Made by a program: the position numbers and the translations under genes. Positions 27,084 through 35,856 of a stretch of 64,000 nucleotides of DNA are shown in pieces (position 1 is the stretch's first letter; every line of letters begins with the position of its first letter). The stretch is from Nitrospira japonica (GTDB lineage: Bacteria; Nitrospirota; Nitrospiria; Nitrospirales; Nitrospiraceae), in the NCBI RefSeq assembly GCF_900169565.1, contig NZ_LT828648.1:1738876-1802875 (forward strand), in the 5' to 3' direction. The notes beneath the pieces were generated by a model. That model ran no database searches. It saw only the letters and a program-made list of their open reading frames with translations, and had not been told where the DNA came from.

Positions 27084-27599
27084 ATGAACCAGATGAAAAT
27101 CGGACAGGCAGGCATTCTGTTCGCCTTGGGGCTGGTGATGGCTGCATGCGGTGGAGAGGGCGGCGGTGAAGGACCCGTGGTGCCTCCTCCTCCGGCTCCC
27201 GCGGAATATGCGGACAAGCACATGCCCGCCGGCTGGTGGACGGACGCCGGAAAGCTGGAAGAGGGTCGCAAGCTGTTCATCGGCGAAACCAATCCTGACG
27301 TGAACTGCGCAAGCTGCCACGGCAAGGACGGTAAGCCGGTCAAGGCCGGTGCCCGTGACTTCCGCAACGGCGAGCGGATGAAGCTGTATTCCGACTCCGT
27401 CTGGTTCTGGCGTATTTCCGAAGGGGTGCCCAATACGAAGATGAAGGCCTGGAAGAGCAAGCTCTCCGATGAGGACCGTTGGAAGCTCGTGCTGTTCGAG
27501 CGGAGCTTCGGACTCGCCGGCAAGTCGTGGGATGCCGACAAGAAGCAGTGGGCGGACTCCGGCGAGATCAAGGTCGCAGCGGCCGACGCAGCCAAGTAA
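27084..27599 (+). CDS. Monohaem c-type cytochrome, lipoprotein
   Basis: The start at 27084 gives MNQMKIGQAGILFALGLVMA and a lipobox (LVMAACGG), so the protein should be lipid-anchored in the periplasm. One haem c site is present (DVNCASCHGKDGKPV), with a likely distal Met later (MKLYSD or MKAWKS). Length is 171 residues. An AGGAAGAAAGG ribosome site lies at 27060-27070. It opens a run of ten co-directional genes forming a quinol-to-cytochrome c electron-transfer module. It probably carries electrons to or from the bc-type core downstream. Confidence 0.86.
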   Translation: MNQMKIGQAGILFALGLVMAACGGEGGGEGPVVPPPPAPAEYADKHMPAGWWTDAGKLEEGRKLFIGETNPDVNCASCHGKDGKPVKAGARDFRNGERMKLYSDSVWFWRISEGVPNTKMKAWKSKLSDEDRWKLVLFERSFGLAGKSWDADKKQWADSGEIKVAAADAAK

Positions 27600-27652
27600 A
27601 CGGACTTCGGCTGGATCGAACACTCGGGACGGTTAGGAGGGCGGCGAGCATC

Positions 27653-29356
27653 ATGAAAACATGGCAGCGAGGTCTGTTGGCCTTCTTCGCGCTACTGGCG
27701 GTGTGTGGAGGCGTTGCCTACGCACAGGCTCCTGGCGCTCCGCCGGTGGAGTTTCCGTACACGGGGAACCGGACTGCCGTCTGGATCGTCGCGCAATTGC
27801 ACATCCTGTTCGCCGCCTTCATCCTCGGCGCTCCGATCTTCGTCGTCACGTCCGAGTGGCTGGGGTACCGCAAGCAGGACCCGCGCTACGATCGTTTGGC
27901 CAAGGAGGTGATGAAGGTCACCGTCATTCTCTACAGCATGACGGCGCTCACCGGCGGTCTCTTCATCTTCGTGCTGCTGGCGACGTATCCGCAATTCACG
28001 ACGTGGTTGATCAATCACTTCTTTCTGCTGTTCGCCGTCGTCTATCCGCTTCTATTCATCGGCGAGACGATTCTCCTCTACATGTACTTCTACTCCTGGG
28101 ATGCCTGGAAGGGCCCGAAGAAGGCCCGGCACATCGCCCTGGGGGTCGTACTGAACCTGATCGGCACCATCACGTTGTTCGTGATCGACGGACCGACCTC
28201 GTTCATGAACACACCGGTCAAGGCGGAAGGTGTCTCGCCGGCCGAGTTCCTGGCCACGGCCACCCTGTGGGACAAGGTGTTCAACTACAGCTGGATGCCG
28301 ATGAACCTGCACCGGCTCGTCGGCAACGTCACGTTCGGCGGCTTCATCACCGGATTGATCGCGGCCTACATGTACATGGCCTCCAAGAAGGAAGAGGACC
28401 GGTCCTATTACGACTGGATGGGCTTCGTCGGCAATATGATCGGCGTCGGCGCCCTCTTGTTCCTGCCGTTCATGGGCTATCTGTTGGCGTACGAATTGTG
28501 CGACTACGACGCCTCCATTTGCCCCTACATGATGGCGGACCAGTTGTCGATGTTCTTCGAGATGCAGGGAGCGATGGTCGGGCTGATCTTTCTCGCCAGC
28601 AATTATTACATCTGGTTGAGCATGAAGCGGATCGAAGGAGTGGAGCGGGTCAGGATGACCGTCTTTGCTCCGCTGGTCATGGTGGCGCTGCCGTTCGTGA
28701 TGACCTACGTCTGGACCATCTTCCCCGTGCCCGATCCCACGTCTCTGGCGATCCTGGTGCCGCTGGCCTTGTTGCCGATGGTGCTCGGCCGGTTCATTCC
28801 TATCACCGTGTCCGCTCGCACGGTCGTCAAGGTGGGCTTCCTGATGGTCGTAATTGGCGATGCGATTTGGCTCACGCCGCACGGGTTCGTGCCGACCGGT
28901 GCCAAGCTGGTGGCGGATCTGGAACTCCCGTCCGACTGGAACTTTCTCGCACTCATGCCGGCGAAGAATTCCGCCGCCTTCACGCTGGTGTTCGTGACGA
29001 TCGTGAACTACATCATCTATAACCGGGCGATCAGCCAAGGCACGATCGTGTGGGGCAAAATCGATTTTGCGTCACAGTTCGTCCTGGTGTTCCTGGCGTT
29101 CAGCGCGATCTGGACCATGGGTCTGATGGGCGCGGTCCGATCGCTGCTGCGGAAGTATTTCCACACCTACAATCTCCTGCCGGACTTTACGGCCGAATCA
29201 TTTACCCCCACGTTGTCGTATTCGGCCTGGTGGATCACGGGCATTACCGTCGCATTTTTCGTCGTCGTCAGTTTCGCCATTCTCGTCACGCTCAGGCCCA
29301 GCGAAGCCAAGGGACACGTGTCCGAAGGCAGCCCGGCCCCTGCGGGAGCGAAGTGA
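27653..29356 (+). CDS. Cytochrome bd-like subunit I protein (first copy)
   Basis: A 567-residue integral membrane protein with a predicted signal/first helix (FFALLAVCGGVAYAQA) and about 12 further hydrophobic segments. It aligns in pattern to CydA: RTAVWIVAQLHILFAAFILG carries a His in the position of the high-spin haem ligand, and MPMNLHRLVGNVTFGGFITG another in the position of the b558 ligand. The canonical GRQPW quinol-binding motif was not seen, and no cydB follows. Together with its location in a cytochrome bc operon this suggests a bd-like haem protein that is not a stand-alone quinol oxidase. Its partner is the second copy at 33290-35143. Confidence 0.8.
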   Translation: MKTWQRGLLAFFALLAVCGGVAYAQAPGAPPVEFPYTGNRTAVWIVAQLHILFAAFILGAPIFVVTSEWLGYRKQDPRYDRLAKEVMKVTVILYSMTALTGGLFIFVLLATYPQFTTWLINHFFLLFAVVYPLLFIGETILLYMYFYSWDAWKGPKKARHIALGVVLNLIGTITLFVIDGPTSFMNTPVKAEGVSPAEFLATATLWDKVFNYSWMPMNLHRLVGNVTFGGFITGLIAAYMYMASKKEEDRSYYDWMGFVGNMIGVGALLFLPFMGYLLAYELCDYDASICPYMMADQLSMFFEMQGAMVGLIFLASNYYIWLSMKRIEGVERVRMTVFAPLVMVALPFVMTYVWTIFPVPDPTSLAILVPLALLPMVLGRFIPITVSARTVVKVGFLMVVIGDAIWLTPHGFVPTGAKLVADLELPSDWNFLALMPAKNSAAFTLVFVTIVNYIIYNRAISQGTIVWGKIDFASQFVLVFLAFSAIWTMGLMGAVRSLLRKYFHTYNLLPDFTAESFTPTLSYSAWWITGITVAFFVVVSFAILVTLRPSEAKGHVSEGSPAPAGAK

Positions 29357-29394
29357 GCTGATCGAAGGACCTGCTAACGGAAAAGGACCGCTTT

Positions 29395-30201
29395 ATGGGT
29401 AATGTGATCAAGAAGCTGGTGGTCGGATTGGTGGTGGCGGGCGCGCTGTTCGGAATTACCATGGCGCTGGACTTCCCCTCCATATTTCAAATGACGTTCG
29501 CAGCCTATGCGCTGCTCGGTACGGCCGTATTCATTTTGCTCGACGCCCCGACCCTCAAGCCCATGTACGGTGTGAAGGCGCTGGTCGCGCTGGTGGGCTT
29601 CTACGTCGTCCTTTGCGTCGTCTACATTGCCGGCGCATCGCTGTGGCCGCAATACGATCCGGAAGACGAGAAGGGTAAGATCGAAAAAATCCTGAAGCCC
29701 AAGCGCGCGGCAACGGAGCAAGGCAAGGCCGACGAGTTGCTGGTCAGGGTCAAGGCGCTCGACGAGCAAGCCAAGGCTCTGTCGGCGCGCATCAAGGCGT
29801 TAGGCGGGGATCAAGCCGCCACGTCGCAATCGGCAGGCGGACCGGGGGCGCCTCCGGCGACAACCGGTGCTGCGGGCGGTGACGTATTGAAAGTGGGCGA
29901 GGACCAATGGCAGCTGCAGGAATGCTACAACTGCCATAAGCTCAAGGGAGAAGGCGGCAAGAAGCGCGGGCCGGAACTCGACAACATCGGCAGTCTTCTG
30001 ACGGTGGATGAGATCAAACAGAAGATTCTCGATCCCAAGAGCTGGATGGCCGACGGGTTCGAGAAAGAGTATGAAAAAGGCAAGATGCCCGACAAGTACA
30101 AGGACCTGATGGAGGAAAAGGACGTCGTGGCATTGGCGACCTGGTTGGGCACCTTTAAGAACACCTCGGTCGGCACACCGAAGCCGATCAAGAAAAAATA
30201 G
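29395..30201 (+). CDS. Membrane-anchored c-type cytochrome
   Basis: A 268-residue protein with three N-terminal hydrophobic stretches (VIKKLVVGLVVAGALFGITM, TFAAYALLGTAVFILLDA, ALVALVGFYVVLCVVYIAG). A Lys/Ala-rich helical linker and a low-complexity Ala/Gly/Pro region follow, then a C-terminal cytochrome c domain with CYNCHKLKGEGGKKRGPELD and a distal Met in KGKMPDKYKDL. The haem domain should face the periplasm. It lies between the first bd-like gene and the Rieske gene, with only one base separating it from the latter, so it is probably a subunit of the same complex. Gene calls in this family vary in name, so no symbol is given. Confidence 0.85.
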   Translation: MGNVIKKLVVGLVVAGALFGITMALDFPSIFQMTFAAYALLGTAVFILLDAPTLKPMYGVKALVALVGFYVVLCVVYIAGASLWPQYDPEDEKGKIEKILKPKRAATEQGKADELLVRVKALDEQAKALSARIKALGGDQAATSQSAGGPGAPPATTGAAGGDVLKVGEDQWQLQECYNCHKLKGEGGKKRGPELDNIGSLLTVDEIKQKILDPKSWMADGFEKEYEKGKMPDKYKDLMEEKDVVALATWLGTFKNTSVGTPKPIKKK

Positions 30202-30202
30202 C

Positions 30203-31135
30203 ATGCAGCCAAAACTTAAGTCGAAAGTTCATTGTTCGGATCGAGAAGTCGGGGAGGTGACGAGCGTCATCGTTGATCCGCTGTCTCGCCAAATCAGTCA
30301 CATCGTCGTGTCCATGAACGGACATGGCGAACGCCAGGTTGGGATGGGCCAGGTACAGAGCGTGACCGAGGGCGCCGTGCAGTTGAGGACCACGTCCTCC
30401 GAAGTCGTCGCGTTGCCGGCGTTCAAGCGGGACGAGTACGTCACCAGCCATGAAGTCGAAATTCCTCACCTGGAAGATAACATCCACGTGACACCCGGCG
30501 AAGTGCTGGTGCCGTTCCCCGAACTGGAGAAGAGCGTCAAGCGGCGAACCTTCTTCATGAACTTCACCCATGCGATCGGTTTTTTGATCGGGCTGCCGAT
30601 CGCGTTCCCCATTCTGCGCTACCTGATGAAGCCCATGTATGCTCCCTTCGACAACGACTGGTTGAGCATCGGGAACGTCGGCAAGATCAAGCAGGACGAT
30701 ATCGGGGTCCAGTTCAAGTACAAGAAAAAGGTCAAGGAAGCCTACATGCCGGAATCCGAGATCGAAAAGAACGTCTGGATTCTCAAGGGCACGCCGGCCG
30801 TCCTCGAGAAGGTCTACCAAGGCAAGGACATGGAGTTTCGCGATGCCTTGGGCAAGACGATCTGGACGAACAAGAAAGATATTCCCTACGTCGCCTTCTC
30901 CGGCAAGTGCCCCCATCTTGGATGCGGCTATAAGTGGCGGCAGCACAAAGTCCTCGGGCAAGTCTTTTTGTGCCCCTGTCACTTGAGCATCTACGACGCG
31001 TCGGGCAAAGTGCTCGATGGACCGGCGCCCAGGCCGCTGGACGCCTTGCCGATCCGCGTCTCGGCGGGAGGCGCAGTCGAAATCATCGATATGGAATTCA
31101 AGGCGGGTACGAAATCACAGATCCGGATCATTTAA
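30203..31135 (+). CDS. Rieske [2Fe-2S] protein with N-terminal PRC-barrel-like domain
   Basis: A 310-residue protein. The N-terminal 85 residues look like a PRC-barrel (SKVHCSDREVGEVTSVIVDP, ISHIVVSMNGHGERQVGMGQ). A transmembrane helix (HAIGFLIGLPIAFPILRYLM, about residues 115-134) and a C-terminal Rieske domain follow with ligands in KCPHLGCGYKW and FLCPCHLSIYDASG. It should transfer electrons from quinol at the Qo site of the cytochrome b encoded next (31138) to a c-type cytochrome. A PRC-barrel fused to a Rieske protein with a central helix is unusual for bc1/b6f-type complexes. The stop is two bases before the cytochrome b start. Confidence 0.88.
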   Translation: MQPKLKSKVHCSDREVGEVTSVIVDPLSRQISHIVVSMNGHGERQVGMGQVQSVTEGAVQLRTTSSEVVALPAFKRDEYVTSHEVEIPHLEDNIHVTPGEVLVPFPELEKSVKRRTFFMNFTHAIGFLIGLPIAFPILRYLMKPMYAPFDNDWLSIGNVGKIKQDDIGVQFKYKKKVKEAYMPESEIEKNVWILKGTPAVLEKVYQGKDMEFRDALGKTIWTNKKDIPYVAFSGKCPHLGCGYKWRQHKVLGQVFLCPCHLSIYDASGKVLDGPAPRPLDALPIRVSAGGAVEIIDMEFKAGTKSQIRII

Positions 31136-31137
31136 TC

Positions 31138-32250
31138 ATGGAACATTCGCCCATTCCGAGCAGCCAACCCACGGCCATCGAAAAAGTGGTCGCGTTCATC
31201 GATGAGCGCGTCGGCCTGAAGCAGATGCAGGCCAAGATGCTGAACGAGCCGGTCCCGGGCGGCTCGCGCTGGGCCTATGTGTTCGGGTCGGTTCTGCTCT
31301 TCATCTTCATCATGCAGGCGGTGACCGGCATTCTGTTGATGTTCTACTACGTCCCGACGGCCGATCACGCATACGCCAGCACCCAGTACATCCTTCACGA
31401 CGTCGATTACGGATGGTTCCTCCTGAGCTATCACTTCTGGGGATCGACCGCGATGGTCGTCTGCGTCTTCGCGCACATGTCCCAGGTCTTTCTGTGGGGC
31501 GCCTACAAAAGTCCGCGTGAAATGATCTGGCTCGTCGGGTTGGCCCTGTTCGGCATCGTCATGGGGTTCGGGTTCACCGGCTACCTGCTGCCGTGGGACC
31601 AGCGCGCGTATTGGGCCACGACCGTGGGCGTCGAAATCATGGACAAGACGCCGCTCCTCGGCGATTTCATGGCGCGCTTCCTCAAGGGCGGCCCGACGCC
31701 CGGACAGATGACGCTGAGCCGGTTCTTCGTGATCCACGTCATGATTCTGCCTGCGGCCTTGATGGGACTCGCCGGGTTGCACCTGTTCCTGTTCAGGGCG
31801 GCCGGGCCGGCCGGCCCGTTCCGGGGCACGCCGGAGGAACTCAAGGCCAAAACCGATTACTTTTTCCCGCGCCAGATTTGGAAAGACATCGTCGGAATGG
31901 TCATCGTATTCGCCTGCATCTGCGCCCTGGCTTTCTGGGAGCCGGTCGTGCTGCTGGAAGAGGCGACGCCGGATCCCGGCGATTATCATCCGGAGCCCGA
32001 GTGGTACTTCTTGTTCCTGTTTCAATTGCTCAGGCTGAAGATCTTCGCCGGCGAGTTCGGACAGTTTCTGGGCGCCATCGCCTTGCCGGGAGCCTTCATG
32101 GCGTTGCTGGCGGCGCTTCCCTTCATCGATAAAGATCCTGAGCGGAATATCTTCAAGCGTCCGATCGCCTTGATCGGCTGGATCGTCGTCATGGTATCCA
32201 TCCTTCTGTTTACGGTGTCCGCCATCATCAACCGGGAATTTCTGGACTGA
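31138..32250 (+). CDS. Cytochrome b (bc/b6f-type complex III)
   Basis: A 370-residue membrane protein with about eight helices. The four haem-b histidines lie in helices B and [21 protein letters not shown] and [20 protein letters not shown]. The Qo motif is PEWY in [13 protein letters not shown]. The N- and C-terminal halves are fused in a single chain, unlike the split b6/subunit IV of b6f. It is the redox core of the complex: it oxidises quinol at Qo and recycles electrons through haems b to Qi. It lies two bases after the Rieske gene. The organisation resembles complex III of Nitrospira-type nitrite oxidisers. Confidence 0.93.
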   Translation: MEHSPIPSSQPTAIEKVVAFIDERVGLKQMQAKMLNEPVPGGSRWAYVFGSVLLFIFIMQAVTGILLMFYYVPTADHAYASTQYILHDVDYGWFLLSYHFWGSTAMVVCVFAHMSQVFLWGAYKSPREMIWLVGLALFGIVMGFGFTGYLLPWDQRAYWATTVGVEIMDKTPLLGDFMARFLKGGPTPGQMTLSRFFVIHVMILPAALMGLAGLHLFLFRAAGPAGPFRGTPEELKAKTDYFFPRQIWKDIVGMVIVFACICALAFWEPVVLLEEATPDPGDYHPEPEWYFLFLFQLLRLKIFAGEFGQFLGAIALPGAFMALLAALPFIDKDPERNIFKRPIALIGWIVVMVSILLFTVSAIINREFLD

Positions 32251-32273
32251 GCGTCTCAGTCCCACGAGCTGCT

Positions 32274-33263
32274 ATGGCCGAAGAACGCGAATCGTTGTCA
32301 CCGACAAAAATCGGGCTCGGGGTCCTCTGGCCGGCGTTTTGGACCGGCCTCGCTTTCAAGCTTGCCTTTGTGCTCCTGTTTCTTGCCATGGGCATCATGC
32401 ATTTCGAAGGACGCCTCGGCTTGGCGTTCATCATGCTCCTGGCGAGCCCCGTGACGGTCTTTGCCCTGCCGATTATTACGATGGGACTCGACTCGCATAT
32501 CGGCGAAGGCGCCGGCATCGCACTCTTGTTCCTGCTCTCGATTCCCATCGACATTTGGGCGCTTGGTATCGTCGGTCGCACATTCTTCCTCGAACGACTC
32601 CGTCGCGAACCGCCGGATGGTTTGGGAATGACGCTGTGGTGGAAGAGCGCCCTCGTCGGGGCTATTTTCCTCCCGATCCTCTGGTTGGTTGTGGGGACCG
32701 TCACCTCGACGAGTATTGCTGTCGCCCATTCGCTGCTGGAGCTGGAATTCCTCAAATGGATTCCGATTGCCGAGCGGATCAGCATCGAGCTGACCTTGTG
32801 GGGCTCGGTCGCCAGTGCGGTGTTGATCATTCTCCTGCTGATCGGGGTCTCTCTTATCGGACGATTGATCCGGAACATGGCTCAGTCGGCTCCTGCCGTA
32901 TCGGAGAATTACCAGGGACTGATTACGAGATGGGATTTGATGCGGGTCCCCACCGACCAGAGCTTGATGCTGACATCCTTGACCGGAGCCGGCGCGATCT
33001 TATCGGTGCTTTTCTGGATGGCGTTGCCCGTCACGACTCCCCATCCTCATGAATGCTGCAAGAAGCCGGAGGTCAAGGCCGAGCCGCCCGTGAAGCCGCT
33101 CGAATCGTTGACGAAGAACGAAAAGGTCATCGCGCAGCTTTCCGCGCAAGTCGATGCACTGGAAAAGCAGAAAACCGACAAGCCCGAAGCGGAAACGGAC
33201 AAAGGTAAAGCAAAAGGCAAGGCAGGAAAGGACAAGGACGGTCCGCCTGCCAAGAAACCGTAA
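32274..33263 (+). CDS. Conserved membrane protein in the respiratory operon
   Basis: A 329-residue protein with about six hydrophobic segments. The hydrophilic C-terminal tail of about 80 residues contains a His/Cys cluster ([14 protein letters not shown]) just after the last helix, a short coiled coil ([18 protein letters not shown]), and a Lys/Ala/Pro-rich end. No haem c motif or known enzyme signature is visible. The gene lies 23 bp after cytochrome b and its stop overlaps the longest reading of the second bd-like gene, so it is part of the operon. The HxHxCC patch could bind a metal or haem, but this is speculation. Confidence 0.75.
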   Translation: MAEERESLSPTKIGLGVLWPAFWTGLAFKLAFVLLFLAMGIMHFEGRLGLAFIMLLASPVTVFALPIITMGLDSHIGEGAGIALLFLLSIPIDIWALGIVGRTFFLERLRREPPDGLGMTLWWKSALVGAIFLPILWLVVGTVTSTSIAVAHSLLELEFLKWIPIAERISIELTLWGSVASAVLIILLLIGVSLIGRLIRNMAQSAPAVSENYQGLITRWDLMRVPTDQSLMLTSLTGAGAILSVLFWMALPVTTPHPHECCKKPEVKAEPPVKPLESLTKNEKVIAQLSAQVDALEKQKTDKPEAETDKGKAKGKAGKDKDGPPAKKP

Positions 33264-33289
33264 TGATTCCCAGAGATGAGGTGAGTGCC

Positions 33290-35143
33290 ATGCAATACGG
33301 CGGCGCATCGATTCAGCGGGTCCTTCGGACCACCGGTGGTCTTGGCGGAGTCCTCGCCGGGCTCATGGTCGCCGTGGGTTTCCTCGCCCTTCCGTCGTTG
33401 GGCCTCGCGGCGGACGCTCCGCCCGCTGTCACAGAGTATCGGGACATCCCCGGCATCGGCAGCCGCAACCTCGTCTGGATCATCGCGCAGCTCCATCTTC
33501 TGCTCGCCGGATTTGTGTTGGGCGTCCCGATCTTTGCCTGGCTCTGCGAAGTCGTGGGTTGGAAGAGCGGGGAAAAGCGCTACGACAAGCTGGCCAAAGA
33601 ATTCACTAAGCTCCTGACTTCGTCGTACGCGACCACCGCCCTGTTCGGCGGCATTCTCCTGTTCCTGCTCATCGCGTTCTATCCGAAGTTGATGAACTAT
33701 CTGACGGACATTTTCTTTCCGTCGTTCATCTTCTATTGCATCCTGTTCCTGCTCGAGACCGCGACCCTCTATCTCTACTGGTATGGCTGGGACGCGATGC
33801 AGGACGGCCATAAGAAGACGTTCCATATCTTCCTCGGCTTCCTGCTCAATCTGTTCGCCTTCTTCATCATGATCGTCCCCAACTCCTGGGCGACGTTCCA
33901 AGCCAGCCCCGTCGTGATCTCCGAAGGGACGGACCTGCAGCGTGCCTGGGCCGCGACCTGGAATCCCACCTGGTGGCCGGTGAACATTCACCGGTTGATC
34001 GCGAACGTCGTGCTCGGCGGCTACATCTGCGGCGCGTACGCGGGTATCCGGTATCTGTCGGCCAGGAACTCCGAAGAACGCGACCACTACGACTGGATGG
34101 GCTACGTCGGTAACTTCATCGGCGTCTTCGGATTACTGCCCCTCCCGTTCGCCGGATACTGGCTGATGCGCGAAATCTATCAATACAACCAGCAGATGGG
34201 CATCACCCTGATGGGCGGCTTCCTCTCCTGGCTGTTCATTTTGCAGGCCATGTTGATCGGGGTGCTCTTCCTCGGGTCGAATTACTATTTCTGGCTCGGC
34301 ATTACGCACCGCATTCCGGGATCGGAAATGCGATACCGGAAGCCCATCATGACGATGCTGGTCATCCTCCTTCTGTGTTTGGGCGTCTGGATGACTCCGC
34401 ACTCGCTCGTCGCCAGCCTGGAAGAAGCCCGCAAGATGGGCGGCACGCACCATCCCCTGCTCGGCGTATTCGGCGTCATGTCCGCGAAGATGACCGTGTC
34501 GAATCTGATGATTCTCGTCACGTTCATGAGTTTCATCATGTATTGGCGGGCCGGCAAAGAAGAAACGGCCGGCTGGGCCAAAGCCGCCAAAGCGTTGATG
34601 AGCGCCCTCCTGGTCATCGCCGGCATTGCAGTCGTCGTGCTCGGCGTCTGGGGGTATTTCGTGCCGGCGATCATCCGCATCAACTACTTCTCGACGTCGC
34701 AGGTCGGCATCGTGTTGTTCGTGATGCTGACGATCACGCCCTTGACGGCCCTGTTGTTGAAGAGCGCCAAGACCACGACCGAGATGGTCTGGGGGCGGAT
34801 GCCTCCGCGGGCCGGCTATGCGTTGGTCCTGAATGCCGTGATGGTCATCCTGCTCATGACGTTGATGGGCTATGCCCGGTCGTCGTCCAGAGTGCACTGG
34901 CACATCTACGGTGTCATGCGGGATTCATCCCAATACGCCTTTTCTCCGGCCCTCGGCTACGCCGCGGCCCTCATGGCGTTGAACACGTTTTTGTTCTGTC
35001 TCCTCGTCGCATTCATTTTCTGGGTCGCGACGATGGGCGACAAAACCAAAGCCGGCGGCCACGGCGAACCGGCCAAAGGCGGACTCCCGCAGGGGATGCC
35101 GGCGATGGCGGGCGGTTCACCGACCCGCCAGATCGAGTCATGA
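33290..35143 (+). CDS. Cytochrome bd-like subunit I protein (second copy)
   Basis: A 617-residue relative of the protein at 27653-29356. It shares NLVWIIAQLHLLLAGFVLGV near the N-terminus, WPVNIHRLIANVVLGGY in the middle, YDWMGYVGNFIGV, and a long series of about 14 hydrophobic helices. Its N-terminus has a signal-like stretch ending LPSLGLAADA. The start at 33290 (MQYGGASIQR) follows gatgaggtgag, and an in-frame ATG at 33263 overlaps the previous stop. No GRQPW motif was seen, and no cydB neighbour exists. Two such copies in one operon with cytochrome b and Rieske suggests a composite complex. The C-terminus is Lys/Gly/Pro-rich. Confidence 0.8.
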   Translation: MQYGGASIQRVLRTTGGLGGVLAGLMVAVGFLALPSLGLAADAPPAVTEYRDIPGIGSRNLVWIIAQLHLLLAGFVLGVPIFAWLCEVVGWKSGEKRYDKLAKEFTKLLTSSYATTALFGGILLFLLIAFYPKLMNYLTDIFFPSFIFYCILFLLETATLYLYWYGWDAMQDGHKKTFHIFLGFLLNLFAFFIMIVPNSWATFQASPVVISEGTDLQRAWAATWNPTWWPVNIHRLIANVVLGGYICGAYAGIRYLSARNSEERDHYDWMGYVGNFIGVFGLLPLPFAGYWLMREIYQYNQQMGITLMGGFLSWLFILQAMLIGVLFLGSNYYFWLGITHRIPGSEMRYRKPIMTMLVILLLCLGVWMTPHSLVASLEEARKMGGTHHPLLGVFGVMSAKMTVSNLMILVTFMSFIMYWRAGKEETAGWAKAAKALMSALLVIAGIAVVVLGVWGYFVPAIIRINYFSTSQVGIVLFVMLTITPLTALLLKSAKTTTEMVWGRMPPRAGYALVLNAVMVILLMTLMGYARSSSRVHWHIYGVMRDSSQYAFSPALGYAAALMALNTFLFCLLVAFIFWVATMGDKTKAGGHGEPAKGGLPQGMPAMAGGSPTRQIES

Positions 35144-35159
35144 GTCATTTTGAATTATG

Positions 35160-35188
35160 AATGTTGAGTTGATGCTCAATTCAACATT
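35160..35188. repeat. AT-rich perfect hairpin between respiratory genes
   Basis: ATGTTGA then TTGA, loop TGC, then TCAA and TCAACAT fold into a stem of about 12-13 pairs (one G-T) with a three-base loop. It is much more AT-rich than the flanking coding DNA. No T-run follows, so a simple terminator is unlikely. It could be a processing site or a remnant of a small repeat. Confidence 0.6.
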
Positions 35189-35223
35189 GAACGTCCAGCA
35201 TTCATCATTCCGCAGGGGTGGTC

Positions 35224-35847
35224 ATGAGTGAAGTCGTCAAACTGCAGTTGATCGGTCTAAGCGTCGTCGGGCTGGGTATCGTCATCCTGCTCTTTGTGCG
35301 GGCGCAATTCGCCCGTGTCATCGGGTTCGTGGCGATCGTCCTGGGGCTGTTCTCGCTGGTCGCGCTGGCGGTTCCGCAGATGGCGTCGCTGCCGCCCGCG
35401 GAAGAGAAATTCGACATCGCCACCGTCAAGACGCCGACCGACATGGCGGCGATCGGCCAGAAGATCTTCTTCAGCAAGGGCCAATGCGCGCTCTGTCACT
35501 CCATCGGTCCCAGCGAATCGGCGCGTTGCCCGGACCTCAAGGGAATCGGAGCCAAGCTAAGCCGGGAATTCATCTTTGAAAGTTTGACGCAGCCGCAGGC
35601 CTACATCTATCTGGACTATCGGCACGAGGGGCTTCCGAAGGAATATCCGGCCAGAATGCCGTACATCAACAAGAATCCCATCGGGCTGACGAAGAACGAG
35701 ATCCTGTCCGTCATCGCGTTCCTGCAACAGATGAGCGGCGAACCGATTTCCGTGAATCCGTCCGAACTCGAAGTACCGGGACAGACTCCCGCGGCTCCCG
35801 TCAAGGCCGCGGAATCGAATCCTGTCGCCGTCGCGAAAGCGCACTGA
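35224..35847 (+). CDS. Membrane-anchored c-type cytochrome
   Basis: A 207-residue protein with two N-terminal helices (LQLIGLSVVGLGIVILLFVR and VIGFVAIVLGLFSLVALAV), then a cytochrome c domain. The haem site is GQCALCHSIGPSESARCPDL and the likely distal Met is in PARMPYINKNPIG. An Ala/Pro-rich tail follows. The start at 35224 (MSEVVKLQL) is preferred. A GTG six bases upstream is in frame. It lies 80 bp after the second bd-like gene and 9 bp before the next cytochrome, so it is part of the same transcript unless the hairpin at 35160-35188 interferes. Confidence 0.85.
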   Translation: MSEVVKLQLIGLSVVGLGIVILLFVRAQFARVIGFVAIVLGLFSLVALAVPQMASLPPAEEKFDIATVKTPTDMAAIGQKIFFSKGQCALCHSIGPSESARCPDLKGIGAKLSREFIFESLTQPQAYIYLDYRHEGLPKEYPARMPYINKNPIGLTKNEILSVIAFLQQMSGEPISVNPSELEVPGQTPAAPVKAAESNPVAVAKAH

Positions 35848-35856
35848 GGAGGCATT

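Noticed and set aside
27653..29356. Stand-alone cytochrome bd oxidase
   Set aside because: No cydB neighbour and no visible GRQPW motif, and the gene is embedded in a bc-type operon.
31132..32265. Minus-strand open frame (377 codons) opposite cytochrome b
   Set aside because: Shadow frame; the plus strand has unmistakable haem and Qo motifs.
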